Below, in pieces: positions 1-9,421 of a stretch of 64,000 nucleotides of DNA. Under the pieces are notes generated by a model. That model worked only from the letters and a program-made list of their open reading frames with translations. It did no database searches and was not told the origin of the DNA. Origin of the DNA: JBBSEX01 sp038239345. GTDB lineage: Bacteria > Acidobacteriota > Terriglobia > Bryobacterales > Bryobacteraceae. The stretch is taken from assembly GCA_038239345.1 (NCBI GenBank), contig JBBSEX010000003.1:186001-250000 (forward strand). The letters run 5' to 3'. The translations under genes and the position numbers were made by a program. Position 1 is the first letter of the stretch; the number at the start of each line of letters is the position of its first letter.

Positions 1-1597
1 GCCGACCGTGGAAGACACTATCTCTATCCTCCGCGGCCTGCGTGAGAAATACGAAGTTCATCACGGCGTTCGCATCAAGGATGCGGCCCTGGTGGCGGCG
101 GCAGTACTCTCCAATCGCTACATCACGGACCGCTTTCTCCCCGATAAGGCGATCGATCTGGTGGACGAATCCGGGGCGAAGCTGCGCACTGAAATCGATT
201 CGATGCCCGCTGAACTCGATGAACTGCTGCGCCGTACGATGCAACTGGAGATTGAACGCCAGGCTCTCAAAAAAGAATCGGATCGGGCGTCGAAAGATCG
301 CCTGACCAAGCTTGAAAAAGAGCTGGCGGACTTGAAGTCCCAATCGACGGCACTGCAAGCGCAATGGCAAACGGAGAAGGAAGCCGTACAGAAGCTGCGC
401 AATATTCGCGAGCAGATTGAGCAGACCAAGATTGAGATGGAGCGCGCCGAACGCCAGTACGATTTGAATCGCGCCGCTGAGCTGAAGTACGGCCGCCTGG
501 CGGAACTGGAGCGTACCCTTGCAGCCGAGCAGAGCCGTCTTGAAAGCAAGCAAGGTCAAACGCGCCTCTTGAAAGAAGAAGTGGACGAAGAGGATATCGC
601 CGAGGTCGTCAGCCGCTGGACCGGTGTTCCCGTATCTAAGTTGCTGGAAGGCGAAATGCGAAAACTGCTGCAACTGGAAAGCGAATTACATAAGCGGGTT
701 ATCGGCCAGGATGAAGCTGTGACGGCGGTCGCCGAATCGGTCATGCGCGCCCGGTCGGGGCTGAAAGATCCGCGCCGTCCAATCGGCAGTTTTATATTTC
801 TAGGTCCAACTGGCGTGGGCAAAACAGAACTGGCGCGAGCTCTGGCCGAATTTCTTTTCGACGATGAACGGGCGATGATTCGGATCGATATGTCGGAGTA
901 TCAGGAAAAACACACGGTGGCCCGTTTGATTGGCGCGCCTCCTGGATACGTCGGTTATGAAGAGGGCGGGCAGCTAACGGAATTGGTCCGCCGCCGTCCA
1001 TATTCAGTAGTGTTGTTCGACGAAATCGAAAAGGCGCATCACGATGTGTTCAATGTGATGCTGCAGGTTTTGGACGAAGGCCGCCTCACCGATGGACAAG
1101 GGCGTACGGTCGATTTCAAGAATACGATCGTGATCATGACTTCCAACATTGGAAGCCATCGCATCCTGGAATATTCGGGGGCCTTCGCCGGTGAGGCGTT
1201 TGATCGCATGAAGTCGGCGGTGCTGGAAGAGATGCGGCATTCCTTCCGGCCGGAATTTCTGAATCGGCTGGACGAGATTATCGTGTTCCATGCCCTTACC
1301 GAAGAACACTTGAAGAAGATCGTTCAGATCCAGCTTGGCGGTTTGCGAGCGCGGCTGGCGGAACGGCGCATTCACCTTGAGCTTACGGACGCAGCTACTT
1401 CGCACTTGGTGCGATCCAGCTACGATCCACTGTACGGAGCCCGTCCGTTGAAACGGGCAATTCAGAAAGAAATCGAGACGCCGGTAGCGCGCCGCATCCT
1501 GTCCGGTGAGATTTGCGAAGGCCAAAAGCTGCTCGTGGATTTCGACCCGGGCGCGGAGTGCCTACGATTTGAAACGGCGCTCCACGCTACTGCATAG
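1..1597 (+). CDS. clpB: ATP-dependent chaperone ClpB, C-terminal 530 residues (5' end outside window)
   Basis: The reading frame is open to the left edge. The GTG at position 8 is an internal valine of the conserved P-[ST]-V-E-D-T segment, so the true start lies outside. Counting from that codon, residues 1-65 are the end of the first AAA+ module, 65-200 the long charged coiled-coil middle domain that distinguishes ClpB from ClpA and ClpC, and 225-525 the second AAA+ module. That module has Walker A GPTGVGKT (266-273), Walker B VVLFDE (334-339), the substrate-loop GYVGY and the sensor-2 GARPLKRAI. ClpB hexamers in the cytosol pull aggregated proteins apart together with DnaK. The gene precedes an HtrA-like protease and Lon on the same strand, which suits a stress-response neighbourhood. 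No heat-shock operator can be judged because the promoter is off the window. Confidence 0.96.
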   Translation, partial: PTVEDTISILRGLREKYEVHHGVRIKDAALVAAAVLSNRYITDRFLPDKAIDLVDESGAKLRTEIDSMPAELDELLRRTMQLEIERQALKKESDRASKDRLTKLEKELADLKSQSTALQAQWQTEKEAVQKLRNIREQIEQTKIEMERAERQYDLNRAAELKYGRLAELERTLAAEQSRLESKQGQTRLLKEEVDEEDIAEVVSRWTGVPVSKLLEGEMRKLLQLESELHKRVIGQDEAVTAVAESVMRARSGLKDPRRPIGSFIFLGPTGVGKTELARALAEFLFDDERAMIRIDMSEYQEKHTVARLIGAPPGYVGYEEGGQLTELVRRRPYSVVLFDEIEKAHHDVFNVMLQVLDEGRLTDGQGRTVDFKNTIVIMTSNIGSHRILEYSGAFAGEAFDRMKSAVLEEMRHSFRPEFLNRLDEIIVFHALTEEHLKKIVQIQLGGLRARLAERRIHLELTDAATSHLVRSSYDPLYGARPLKRAIQKEIETPVARRILSGEICEGQKLLVDFDPGAECLRFETALHATA

Positions 1598-1626
1598 GTG
1601 CTGTCAGATTTGAGGAAAAAGGGAAC

Positions 1627-3123
1627 ATGAATCAAAACTTTAATATTCGCCGGAGCACGGCGGCTCTCACATTATTTTTCGCTTCGCTTGGAGGTGGATT
1701 GGTCGCGGTAGTAGCGACCGGCCAGCACCCCCACATTCCCGCGGTGATGGAAATTGCCCACGCCGCAAACACCGAACGCAACGGTATGATCAGCTTCGCG
1801 CCGGTGGTGAAAGACGCGGCGCCAGCCGTCGTTCAAATCGAATCCACTAAGATCATCAAAGCATCCGATCAGAAGCGCGGACGCAATCCTTTCTCCGACG
1901 ATCCGATGTTCCGGCAGTTCTTCGGCGAGGGCAATGCACAGCCTCGCGATCGCCGCGAATCCGGTCTTGGCTCTGGAGTGCTCGTCAGCCGCGACGGATA
2001 TATTCTGACAAACAGTCACGTCGTCGAAGGTTCGCAGACCGTCAAGGTGACGCTGAGCGACCGCCGCGAATTTACGGCGAAGGTAATCGGTACAGATCCT
2101 AAAACCGACATCGCGGTAGTAAAGATCGACGCGGCTAACCTGCCGATTCTGCCGCTAGCCGACTCTTCAAAAGCGCAGGTAGGCGATGTGGTTTTGGCGA
2201 TCGGCAATCCGTTCGGCATCGGGCAGTCGGTATCCATGGGTATTGTCAGCGCGACCAGCCGTTCCTTGGGTGGGAGCATCGAACAGTACGAGGATTTCAT
2301 TCAGACCGATGCGGCCATCAATCGGGGGAATTCCGGTGGAGCGTTGATTAATTCCAATGGTGAGTTGATCGGCATCAACACTGCCATCCTCGCGCCGGGC
2401 GGAGCCAACGCCGGTGTGGGATTCGCCGTTCCCGTGAATCTTGCCAAGAACGTGATGAACCAACTCGTGAAGAGCGGCAAGGTCACTCGCGGCTATATCG
2501 GCGCTGGCGTCCAGGATGTCGATTCATCCCTCGCGCAGGCGTTCCATTTGCCGAAAGTTGGTGGTGTTGCCTTAACGCAAATTCAAGCCAACTCCCCGGC
2601 GTCGAAAGCCGGCCTGCAGTCCGGTGACGTCATTGAAGAAGTGAATGGCACGCCGGTAGTCAGCGCCAGTGGACTTCGTTTAGCAGTGGCAAGCTATGCT
2701 CCCGGAACCACGGTCGACATGAAGGGTTTCCGCGACGGCAAGGAACGCGATTTCAAGGTAACGCTTGAGGAGCGTCCCACTGACGAGGCTCTATCGAGTG
2801 GCGCCGGGAAGGGTGTTGAAGAGGGTGATAATGGTGGCCAAAAGAGCGGCTTGACGGGTGTATCGGTAGACGCTCTAACTCCTCAGATCGCCCGCCAGAT
2901 CCGTGTTCCGGATGGCATCAAAGGAGTTGTGGTCACCGATGTCGAAGAAGCCAGTGCGGCCGCTGAAGCCGGATTGAACAAGGGCGACGTAATCACTTCG
3001 GTGAATCGTAAACCGATTGCCGATGTGACGCAGTTCAACTCCATGACGAAGAGTGGAAATCAGGTTGTGTTGACTGTGAATCGCGGTGGCGGCACGTTGT
3101 TCATCGTCGTTGAATCGAAGTAG
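1627..3123 (+). CDS. HtrA/DegP-family periplasmic serine protease with two PDZ domains
   Basis: 498 residues, the usual size for DegP/DegQ/MucD-like proteases. A short basic N-terminus and a hydrophobic stretch (about 12-31) form a signal peptide or signal anchor, so the enzyme should act in the periplasm. The trypsin-like domain carries the full triad: His131 in TNSHVVEG, Asp161 in KTDIAVVKI and Ser236 in NRGNSGGAL. PDZ1 covers about 290-380 and PDZ2 about 408-495. The start has AGGG five bases upstream within a purine-rich leader. Family members degrade or refold misfolded envelope proteins. The gene follows clpB by 29 bases and may share its transcript; a hairpin lies between it and lon. 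Confidence 0.95.
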   Translation: MNQNFNIRRSTAALTLFFASLGGGLVAVVATGQHPHIPAVMEIAHAANTERNGMISFAPVVKDAAPAVVQIESTKIIKASDQKRGRNPFSDDPMFRQFFGEGNAQPRDRRESGLGSGVLVSRDGYILTNSHVVEGSQTVKVTLSDRREFTAKVIGTDPKTDIAVVKIDAANLPILPLADSSKAQVGDVVLAIGNPFGIGQSVSMGIVSATSRSLGGSIEQYEDFIQTDAAINRGNSGGALINSNGELIGINTAILAPGGANAGVGFAVPVNLAKNVMNQLVKSGKVTRGYIGAGVQDVDSSLAQAFHLPKVGGVALTQIQANSPASKAGLQSGDVIEEVNGTPVVSASGLRLAVASYAPGTTVDMKGFRDGKERDFKVTLEERPTDEALSSGAGKGVEEGDNGGQKSGLTGVSVDALTPQIARQIRVPDGIKGVVVTDVEEASAAAEAGLNKGDVITSVNRKPIADVTQFNSMTKSGNQVVLTVNRGGGTLFIVVESK

Positions 3124-3177
3124 TAAACGTTGAATCTAACTATGTAGGCGAGTCAAGAGATTCGCTGTGGTAAGAGT

Positions 3178-3221
3178 CCCCACGCATTGGCCAAAAACAG
3201 CTCTTGCGTGGGGAAAGTTTT
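3178..3221 (+). terminator. Hairpin with short T run between htrA-like gene and lon
   Basis: Inverted repeat CCCCACGCA (3178-3186) and TGCGTGGGG (3205-3213) with an 18-base loop, followed by AAAGTTTTT. It fits an intrinsic terminator of the upstream gene or an attenuator in the lon leader. The T run begins three bases after the stem, which makes it weaker than a classical terminator. Confidence 0.55.
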
Positions 3222-3236
3222 TAGGAAGGATCTTAC

Positions 3237-5588
3237 ATGCCAGAACAAGACGTTGTAACTGTATTGCCGGCTTTACCCCTTAAGAATTCGATATTGTTTC
3301 CCGGCTTGCTGATGCCACTTACGGTTGGCAGAGCGGCGTCGCTGGCTGCTGTCGAAGCCGCCCTGGCGACAGAATCTAAGGAAATTGTCGTGTTCGCCCA
3401 GCGGGATCCCTCGACGGAATCGCCGAGTGTGGATGAGCTTTATACCATCGGCACAAAAGCCGTGATTCGGAAGATGGCGCGTCCTAATGAGGATCTGATG
3501 GAGATTCTTGTTCTGGGAGTGGAACGCGTGGTTTTGTTGAAGCTAGATGAGTCCGAGCCGTTCCTCCGGGCCCGCGTCCGAACGCTTCCGCTGCCCACCG
3601 ATTCTAGCCCTGAAGTAGAAGCGCTGCAGCGGGCGTTGATCGATCTTACGGTAAAGGCAGTGGGACTGGCGCAACAGCAGACACCGCCGGAAATCGCCCG
3701 TATGCTGGCGATTAATGAAGATCCGCTACGCCTGGTTTTTCTCGCCGCTTCGATGTTCAGTCTGGATATCGAGAAAGAACAGAAACTGTTGGAATCGGAG
3801 ACTCGCGTCGATGCCCTGCGCTCCCTCCATTCCTATCTTTCGCATGAAGTGAACGTGCTGGAATTGCGCAACAAAATCGCCTCCGACGCCCGGTCTGAGA
3901 TGACGAAGGAACAGCGCGATTACATGCTCCGGCAGCAGATGCGCGCCATTCAGCAGGAGCTCGGCGAAAAAGGCAACGAACAGGCCGAAGTAGAAATGTT
4001 GCGCGAGCAGATTGAGAAAGCTGACCTGCCCGAAGAAGTAATGAAGGAAGCCAAGCGCGAATTGACGCGACTGGAGAAGCTGCCTTCCGGCCAGCCCGAG
4101 TACAATGTGATCCGCACATACCTGGAATATGTGTTGGAGTTGCCATGGAAGAAGACCACCGAGACCTCGCTCGATATCGCCAAAGCCCGCCAGGTGCTGG
4201 ATGAAGATCACTTCGGCTTGAAGGAAGTGAAAGAACGCATCCTGGAACACCTGGGTGTCTTGAAGTTGAACCCGGAAGCGAAGGCACCGATTCTATGCTT
4301 CGTCGGGCCTCCAGGAGTTGGGAAAACATCGCTCGGGCAATCGATCGCCCGTGCCTTGGGACGCAACTTCGAACGCATGAGCCTGGGTGGATTGCACGAT
4401 GAATCGGAACTCCGTGGACATCGCCGAACTTATATCGGGGCGATGCCGGGACGCCTGATTCAGGCCATGCGAAGGGCTGGGGCGAAGAACCCCGTGCTGA
4501 TGCTCGATGAAATCGATAAATTGGGACGCGACTTCCGCGGAGATCCAGCGGCAGCGCTGCTCGAAGTGCTCGATCCGGAACAAAATAAGACGTTCCGCGA
4601 TAACTATATCGATCTGCCGTTCGATCTGTCGAAGGTCTTCTTCGTGACTACGGCCAACACTCTGGATACGATTCCCCGGCCTTTGTTGGACCGCATGGAA
4701 ATCATCCGCCTCTCTGGATACAGCGAGGAAGAGAAGATCAAGATCGCCACCACTTACCTGATCCCGCGCCAGTTGAAGTACACGGGACTCACGGAAGAAC
4801 AATGCCATTTCACCGCCGATGGTCTGCGGAAAGTCATCGCTTCTTATACGCGTGAGGCTGGGCTGCGGCGCTTGGAGCAGGCACTCGGACGGGTGGCGCG
4901 CAAGGTCGCGTTACGCTTCGCCGAAGAACAGACCGAGGCGGTGATTGTCGATGCCGATAAGGTGGTCGAGCTGTTAGGGCCGGAGCCGTTCATGCCGGAA
5001 CAGGCTCGGCGCGATGTGCCTCCCGGCGTTGTCACTGGTCTTGCCTGGACCGAAGCCGGCGGCGATGTTCTCTACGTCGAAGGTACCTTGTTGCCCGGCG
5101 GTAGAGGGCTGACGATGACCGGCCAGCTTGGAGAAGTGATGCAGGAATCGGCGCGCGCCGCCCAGAGTTACGTGTGGTCGCATGCCGAGGATTTGGGCAT
5201 CGATCCGAAGCTGTTCCGCAACAACTCGGTTCACATTCACGTTCCCGCGGGTGGAATCCCGAAAGACGGACCGTCTGCCGGAGTCACCATGGCGACGGCG
5301 CTGACTTCGCTTTATTCGAAAATTCCGGTCAGAACCGATACGGCGATGACCGGTGAGATTACGCTGACTGGTTTGGTGCTGCCGATCGGTGGCATCAAGG
5401 AGAAGGTGCTGGCTGCGCGGCGAGTCGGCATCAAGCGGATCATCATGCCGAAGGCTAATCAAAAGGACCTTCGCGAGCTGCCCGAAGAGGTGCGCCAGGA
5501 GATGGAATTCATCTTCGCCGAGCGCATCCAGGATGTGCTGGTGGCGGCGATACCGAACATCGCCGGCCGCCTGCGGTTAGTGGCCTAA
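3237..5588 (+). CDS. lon: ATP-dependent protease La (Lon)
   Basis: 783 residues, the normal length of bacterial LonA. Residues 9-200 form the N-terminal substrate-binding domain, followed by a coiled-coil stretch (about 205-285). The AAA+ module has Walker A GPPGVGKT (357-364) and Walker B VLMLDEIDK (420-428), and the C-terminal protease domain starts near 595. The Ser-Lys catalytic dyad is present: Ser680 in KDGPSAGVT and Lys721 in GGIKEKVLAA. Lon is a cytosolic hexamer that degrades misfolded and regulatory proteins. The ATG has an AGGAAGGAT ribosome site. The gene lies downstream of clpB and the HtrA-like gene and ends at a strong terminator. Confidence 0.98.
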   Translation: MPEQDVVTVLPALPLKNSILFPGLLMPLTVGRAASLAAVEAALATESKEIVVFAQRDPSTESPSVDELYTIGTKAVIRKMARPNEDLMEILVLGVERVVLLKLDESEPFLRARVRTLPLPTDSSPEVEALQRALIDLTVKAVGLAQQQTPPEIARMLAINEDPLRLVFLAASMFSLDIEKEQKLLESETRVDALRSLHSYLSHEVNVLELRNKIASDARSEMTKEQRDYMLRQQMRAIQQELGEKGNEQAEVEMLREQIEKADLPEEVMKEAKRELTRLEKLPSGQPEYNVIRTYLEYVLELPWKKTTETSLDIAKARQVLDEDHFGLKEVKERILEHLGVLKLNPEAKAPILCFVGPPGVGKTSLGQSIARALGRNFERMSLGGLHDESELRGHRRTYIGAMPGRLIQAMRRAGAKNPVLMLDEIDKLGRDFRGDPAAALLEVLDPEQNKTFRDNYIDLPFDLSKVFFVTTANTLDTIPRPLLDRMEIIRLSGYSEEEKIKIATTYLIPRQLKYTGLTEEQCHFTADGLRKVIASYTREAGLRRLEQALGRVARKVALRFAEEQTEAVIVDADKVVELLGPEPFMPEQARRDVPPGVVTGLAWTEAGGDVLYVEGTLLPGGRGLTMTGQLGEVMQESARAAQSYVWSHAEDLGIDPKLFRNNSVHIHVPAGGIPKDGPSAGVTMATALTSLYSKIPVRTDTAMTGEITLTGLVLPIGGIKEKVLAARRVGIKRIIMPKANQKDLRELPEEVRQEMEFIFAERIQDVLVAAIPNIAGRLRLVA

Positions 5589-5613
5589 GCTGTTTTCAGG
5601 CCCGCGTCAACGA

Positions 5614-5648
5614 AGAGCCTCGGATCCCCTCCGAGGCTCTTTTTGTTT
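5614..5648 (+). terminator. Intrinsic terminator of lon, between convergent genes
   Basis: Perfect 10-bp inverted repeat AGAGCCTCGG / CCGAGGCTCT (5614-5623 and 5631-5640) with a 7-base loop, followed directly by TTTTTGTTT. It sits between the lon stop and the convergent pgk stop. On the minus strand the stem is preserved but the T tract is poor. Confidence 0.9.
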
Positions 5649-5657
5649 GCGCTGCAC

Positions 5658-6827
5658 TTACTTGTCGGTAAGCGCCGCGACGCCCGGCAGTTCCATGCCG
5701 CCAAGAAATTCAAGCGACGCCCCGCCACCCGTCGAGATATGTGAAATCTTGTCCGACACGCCCGCCACCTTCACTGCCTTTTCCGAATCGCCCCCACCGA
5801 CGACAGACACCGCGCCGGAATTCGCAACGGCATGCGCAATCGCTACCGTCCCCTTGTCAAACGGGGGCTTTTCAAACACGCCCATCGGACCATTCCAGAT
5901 GATCGTCTTCGCGCCTTTGATCACTTCCTCGTAAGCGGCGATCGTCTTGGGGCCAATATCCAGAGCCATCTTGCCGTCGGGAATTTCGCTAACGACTTCG
6001 TTCTCCGCGCCTTCCTTAAACTCCGCCGCAACCACGTGGTCCACCGGCAGCATCAGTTTTTTACCGGCTTCGGCTATCAACTTCTTGGCCAAATCCACCT
6101 TGTCGTCTTCCACCAGCGAAGTGCCCGTCGGTTCACCCTTTGCCTTGGCGAAGGTGTAAGCCATCGCGCCGCCGATCAGCAGCCGGTCCACCACTCGCAT
6201 CAGGTTCTGAATCACTTCGATTTTGTCCGACACTTTCGCGCCGCCAAGAATCGCAATGCTGGGCCGCTCCGGATTTTCGGTAACCTTCGTCAGGTACTCC
6301 AGTTCCTTGTCCATCAGCAGACCGGCGGCGGCCCGTGGCACGAACTGAATCATCCCCACGGTGGAAGCATGCGCGCGATGAGCGGAGCCAAAAGCGTCGT
6401 TCACATACACGTCGCAGAGCGCGGCAAGCTGCTTCGAAAAACCGGGATCGTTAGCTTCTTCTTCCGGATGAAATCGAAGATTCTCCAGCAACAAAACTTC
6501 ACCCGGCTTGGGCTTCATTGCCTCCACTTTCGGGCCAATGCAATCGGGCGCCATGGCCACCGGCCGTTTCAGCATCTCGGACAATCGTACGGCGCACGGA
6601 GTAAGACTCATCTCCGCGTTCGGCTTACCTTTCGGGCGGCCAAGATGGCTGGCCAGAATCACCGCGGCTCCATGATCTAGCGCGTATTGAATTGTCGGAA
6701 CGGAGGCCTTGATACGCTTGTCGCTGGAAATTTCCCGTCCACCGGCCAGCAGCGGAACATTGAAGTCCACACGAATAAAGACAGTCTTGTCTTTGAGGTC
6801 GAGATCTCGAATCGATAGTTTAGACAT
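5658..6827 (-). CDS. pgk: Phosphoglycerate kinase
   Basis: 389 residues, typical of bacterial PGK. It converts 1,3-bisphosphoglycerate and ADP to 3-phosphoglycerate and ATP in glycolysis. Signatures are the N-terminal RVDFNVP (about 19-25), SHLGRPKG for substrate binding, GGAKVSDKI in the hinge region, WNGPMGVFE, and the C-terminal nucleotide-binding GGGDSEKAV and STGGGASLEFL. No Shine-Dalgarno sequence is evident upstream of the ATG. The M20 peptidase gene ends 25 bases upstream on the same strand, so the two may be cotranscribed. The usual partner gap is not adjacent. The 1,3-bisphosphoglycerate it uses is also the expected donor for the FkbH-like protein encoded at 29722-31848, a metabolic link rather than a genetic one. 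Confidence 0.97.
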   Translation of the reverse strand: MSKLSIRDLDLKDKTVFIRVDFNVPLLAGGREISSDKRIKASVPTIQYALDHGAAVILASHLGRPKGKPNAEMSLTPCAVRLSEMLKRPVAMAPDCIGPKVEAMKPKPGEVLLLENLRFHPEEEANDPGFSKQLAALCDVYVNDAFGSAHRAHASTVGMIQFVPRAAAGLLMDKELEYLTKVTENPERPSIAILGGAKVSDKIEVIQNLMRVVDRLLIGGAMAYTFAKAKGEPTGTSLVEDDKVDLAKKLIAEAGKKLMLPVDHVVAAEFKEGAENEVVSEIPDGKMALDIGPKTIAAYEEVIKGAKTIIWNGPMGVFEKPPFDKGTVAIAHAVANSGAVSVVGGGDSEKAVKVAGVSDKISHISTGGGASLEFLGGMELPGVAALTDK

Positions 6828-6852
6828 AAGGTTGGGGCGGCGCCTGGGCGGG

Positions 6853-8172
6853 CTAGAATTCCGATCGTAGCACGTCGAAATAAATTCGAATTCCCTTCAA
6901 AAATTCGGCTACCGGAATGCGTTCCTGGTCGCTATGCATGGTGGCGTAAGTTGCAGTATCGAGAATCATCGGGATGAAGCCATAGGCGGCGATACCGCGC
7001 TTGCGTAGGTTCACCGAATCCGTTCCATAAGGAACAATCATCGGAGTAACCACTGCCTCTGGATGCTGTTTCAGAATCGCCGCTCGCAGCACAGCGAACA
7101 ACGGCGTGTCGGACCTGCTGGCACCCGCGTCCACCGGCGATGTTAGCGGTTCAATGGACACACGCGGGTCGTTGATGCGGGCCTTCATCTCGGATACGAA
7201 TTCGTCGGAGTTAACGCCGGGTAACAAACGGCAATCGAGCGTGGCTTCACTCGACGACGGGATGACGTTGGGCTTCAGGGGCGATCCAACCCCAGCCATC
7301 AGAGTAGTGAGTGAGATGGTGTTCTTCTGCACCGCCGCGGTGAATTTATTGCCCGCCAGCGGCGCGCCGATGTTCTGCTTCATCTGCGCAATTACGGCAT
7401 TGGGCTTATCGCGCTCCGGCAGATCCAACGCCTTTTGCAGAGCGTTCAACAAAGTAATATTCGCGTTGTCGGGGATCGGCTGCGATCCGTGGCCGGCCGT
7501 ACCCTTGGCGTGAATACGCAGCCACATCATCTGCTTTTCGCCCACTGATATTCCGAACACAAGTTTGTTCGCCGCGAACAGATCGCGCGATCCCCCGCCG
7601 CCTTCGTCCAGCGCATACTCCGGATCGAATTCCGCGAAATGATTCTCAATCATCCAGCGGATGCCGCGTGCGCCGTTCGATTCTTCATCGGCCGTGCAGA
7701 GCATCACGATATCGCGCGCCGGCACGATGCCCATTTGCTTCATCGTGATTAAAGCCGTCAGTTGTTGGATGCCGACACCTTTCATGTCCAGCGTGCCCCG
7801 CCCCCAGATCCAGCCGTCCTTGATTTCCGCCCCGAACGGATCGACAGACCACGCCTTACGGTCCACCGGCACGACGTCCATATGGTTCAGCAGAAGCAGC
7901 GGCTTCTTCGACGCGTCGCGGCCTTTCAGCCGGACCAGTAGATTGGTTTGTCCGGCCGGCCCACTCTCGAAAAGCTTCGGCTCGAGTCCGGCGGCAGTCA
8001 ATTCCGCGGCAATCAACTTCGCCGATTCCGCCGTGTTCGCCGGAGGATTGATCGTCGCCAAACGCACGTATCGTTGCAGAAGGTCAAGCGCGTGTTCTTC
8101 AACCACACGCCAATCCGGTTCGGTCCCTTGGACGGTTGCGGCAAGTACAAATAAGAATGCGATTCGTTTCAT
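6853..8172 (-). CDS. Secreted M20-family metallopeptidase (carboxypeptidase/deacetylase-like)
   Basis: From the ATG at 8172 the product has 439 residues and begins with a clear signal peptide (MKRIAFLFVLAATVQG). The frame stays open for 36 more codons, but that extension would run through the selenocysteine tRNA at 8182-8276, so the inner ATG is chosen. The M20 fold is recognisable by the metal ligands HMDVVPV and GRGTLDMKG, the catalytic TADEESNGARG and the lid-domain GHGSQP. Family members remove a C-terminal or acyl residue from peptides with two zinc ions. The exact substrate cannot be read from the sequence. The ATG lies nine bases after the tRNA 3' end without a clear ribosome site. Confidence 0.88.
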   Translation of the reverse strand: MKRIAFLFVLAATVQGTEPDWRVVEEHALDLLQRYVRLATINPPANTAESAKLIAAELTAAGLEPKLFESGPAGQTNLLVRLKGRDASKKPLLLLNHMDVVPVDRKAWSVDPFGAEIKDGWIWGRGTLDMKGVGIQQLTALITMKQMGIVPARDIVMLCTADEESNGARGIRWMIENHFAEFDPEYALDEGGGGSRDLFAANKLVFGISVGEKQMMWLRIHAKGTAGHGSQPIPDNANITLLNALQKALDLPERDKPNAVIAQMKQNIGAPLAGNKFTAAVQKNTISLTTLMAGVGSPLKPNVIPSSSEATLDCRLLPGVNSDEFVSEMKARINDPRVSIEPLTSPVDAGASRSDTPLFAVLRAAILKQHPEAVVTPMIVPYGTDSVNLRKRGIAAYGFIPMILDTATYATMHSDQERIPVAEFLKGIRIYFDVLRSEF

Positions 8173-8181
8173 GGTTGTGAT

Positions 8182-8276
8182 TGGCGGGAACCAGTCCGAG
8201 TCGAACAGACCAACGATCCAAAGGACCGTACAACGGTTTTGAAGACCGAGCCTACCACCGGGCAAGATTGGCTCCC
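8182..8276 (-). tRNA. selC: Selenocysteine tRNA, anticodon UCA
   Basis: On the minus strand a complete 95-nt tRNA-Sec fold can be drawn. It has an 8-bp acceptor stem GGGAGCCA/TGGTTCCC (one G-U) and a 6-bp D stem CTTGCC/GGTAGG around the loop CGGT. The anticodon loop is CTTCAAA with UCA. A long variable arm forms 7 bp (ACGGTCC/GGATCGT, loop TTT), the T arm is GTCTG/CGGAC with loop TTCGACT, discriminator G is followed by an encoded CCA. The 8-bp acceptor, 6-bp D stem and large variable arm are hallmarks of bacterial tRNA-Sec. The first anticodon-stem pair is a T-T mismatch. No selA, selB or selD lies in the window. Confidence 0.94.
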
Positions 8277-8368
8277 ACACCGTATCGTAACAATCGGATC
8301 ACCAATAAGATTCGAGCCGTAGCCGGCGCAACCAAGTTTGGACGAACTTCGTGCGATAGATTAAAACG

Positions 8369-9421
8369 ATGCATTCTGACACGGCGGCTGTACGCCGAGG
8401 CGAAGAACTCAATGTCGAGGCTCTCCGTGATTTTCTCCGCGATAAAATTTCTGGCGTCGACGATGGAATCGAGGTCGAACAGTTTCCCGGCGGCCATTCG
8501 AATCTGACTTACATGCTGCGCATTGGCGGCATCGAGTATGTGCTGCGACGGGCTCCGCTTGGGCCAGTCGCACCCAAGGCCCACGATATGGCTCGTGAGT
8601 TTCGCGTGCTGCACGCCGTGCATCCGCTGTTTCCTCCCGCACCCGCCGTCTATTTGGTTTGCGAAGATCCCGCCGTCGTCGGCGCCGTATTCTTCTTGAT
8701 GGAGCGCCGCCGTGGCGTAATCCTGCGCGACACGCTTCCTCCCGAACTCGCCGCTCAGCCCGATTATCAGCGCCGGACCAGTGAAGCATTCGTCGATTGC
8801 ATGGTGCAGCTTCACGCAATCGATGTCACGGCTACGGGCCTTATCGCGTTAGGCAAGCCGGAAGGTTTTCTCGAACGCCAGGTTCGCGGATGGACCGAAC
8901 GTTGGGAGCGGGCGAAGACCGAAGAACTTCCGGCGATGGATCGCGTGATCCGTTATCTTGCTGGGACGCTACCGCCGTCGGGCCGTCCGACTCTGGTGCA
9001 CAACGATTACAAGCTGGATAACGTAATGCTCGACATCCCGAACAATCGCGTCGGCGCCGTTCTCGATTGGGAGATGACCACGGTGGGCGATCCGCTCTGC
9101 GACCTGGGGCTGACCCTCTGCTACTGGGCCTCCGCGTCAGAGCCCGATATGCGCGCCGTGGGGATACCGGGCATCACGGCCGCTCCCGGTTGGTTCACCC
9201 GCGATGAGTTCGTGAACCGTTATGCCCAGAAAACCGGGCGTGATCTATCGGCCTTGGGATGGCATGAAGTGTTGGGCGTCTTCAAACTCGCCGTCATCCT
9301 ACAACAGATTTACTACCGCTATCATCGCGGACAAACGAAGGACGAGCGTTTCAAAAACTTCGATCAGCGTGTGCGTCGATTGGTAAGCACCGCGGCGGAG
9401 CTGATGGAGAAAGTCCCTTGA
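8369..9421 (+). CDS. Phosphotransferase of the aminoglycoside/choline kinase fold (ACAD10-type)
   Basis: 350 residues with an APH/protein-kinase-like fold. The nucleotide-binding N-lobe shows FPGGHSNLTY (39-48) and the invariant lysine is replaced in YVLRRAPLG, as is common in this subgroup. The catalytic Brenner motif is HNDYKLDN (211-218) and the metal-binding Asp is in VLDWEM (Asp233). An in-frame TAG at 8357 limits the start to the ATG at 8369. Homologues often sit next to acyl-CoA dehydrogenases and are thought to phosphorylate hydroxyacyl or other small alcohol substrates; here the substrate is unknown. The downstream histidine phosphatase gene overlaps by four bases (TTGA), indicating translational coupling. 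Confidence 0.88.
   Translation: MHSDTAAVRRGEELNVEALRDFLRDKISGVDDGIEVEQFPGGHSNLTYMLRIGGIEYVLRRAPLGPVAPKAHDMAREFRVLHAVHPLFPPAPAVYLVCEDPAVVGAVFFLMERRRGVILRDTLPPELAAQPDYQRRTSEAFVDCMVQLHAIDVTATGLIALGKPEGFLERQVRGWTERWERAKTEELPAMDRVIRYLAGTLPPSGRPTLVHNDYKLDNVMLDIPNNRVGAVLDWEMTTVGDPLCDLGLTLCYWASASEPDMRAVGIPGITAAPGWFTRDEFVNRYAQKTGRDLSALGWHEVLGVFKLAVILQQIYYRYHRGQTKDERFKNFDQRVRRLVSTAAELMEKVP

Noticed and set aside
4293..4808. Long antisense open frames inside lon, clpB, recG and tssM
   Set aside because: They mirror codon bias of strongly supported genes on the other strand and have no recognisable protein features.
8173..8280. N-terminal extension of the M20 peptidase (start at 8280)
   Set aside because: The extension would be translated through the complete selenocysteine tRNA; the inner ATG is followed by a clear signal peptide.
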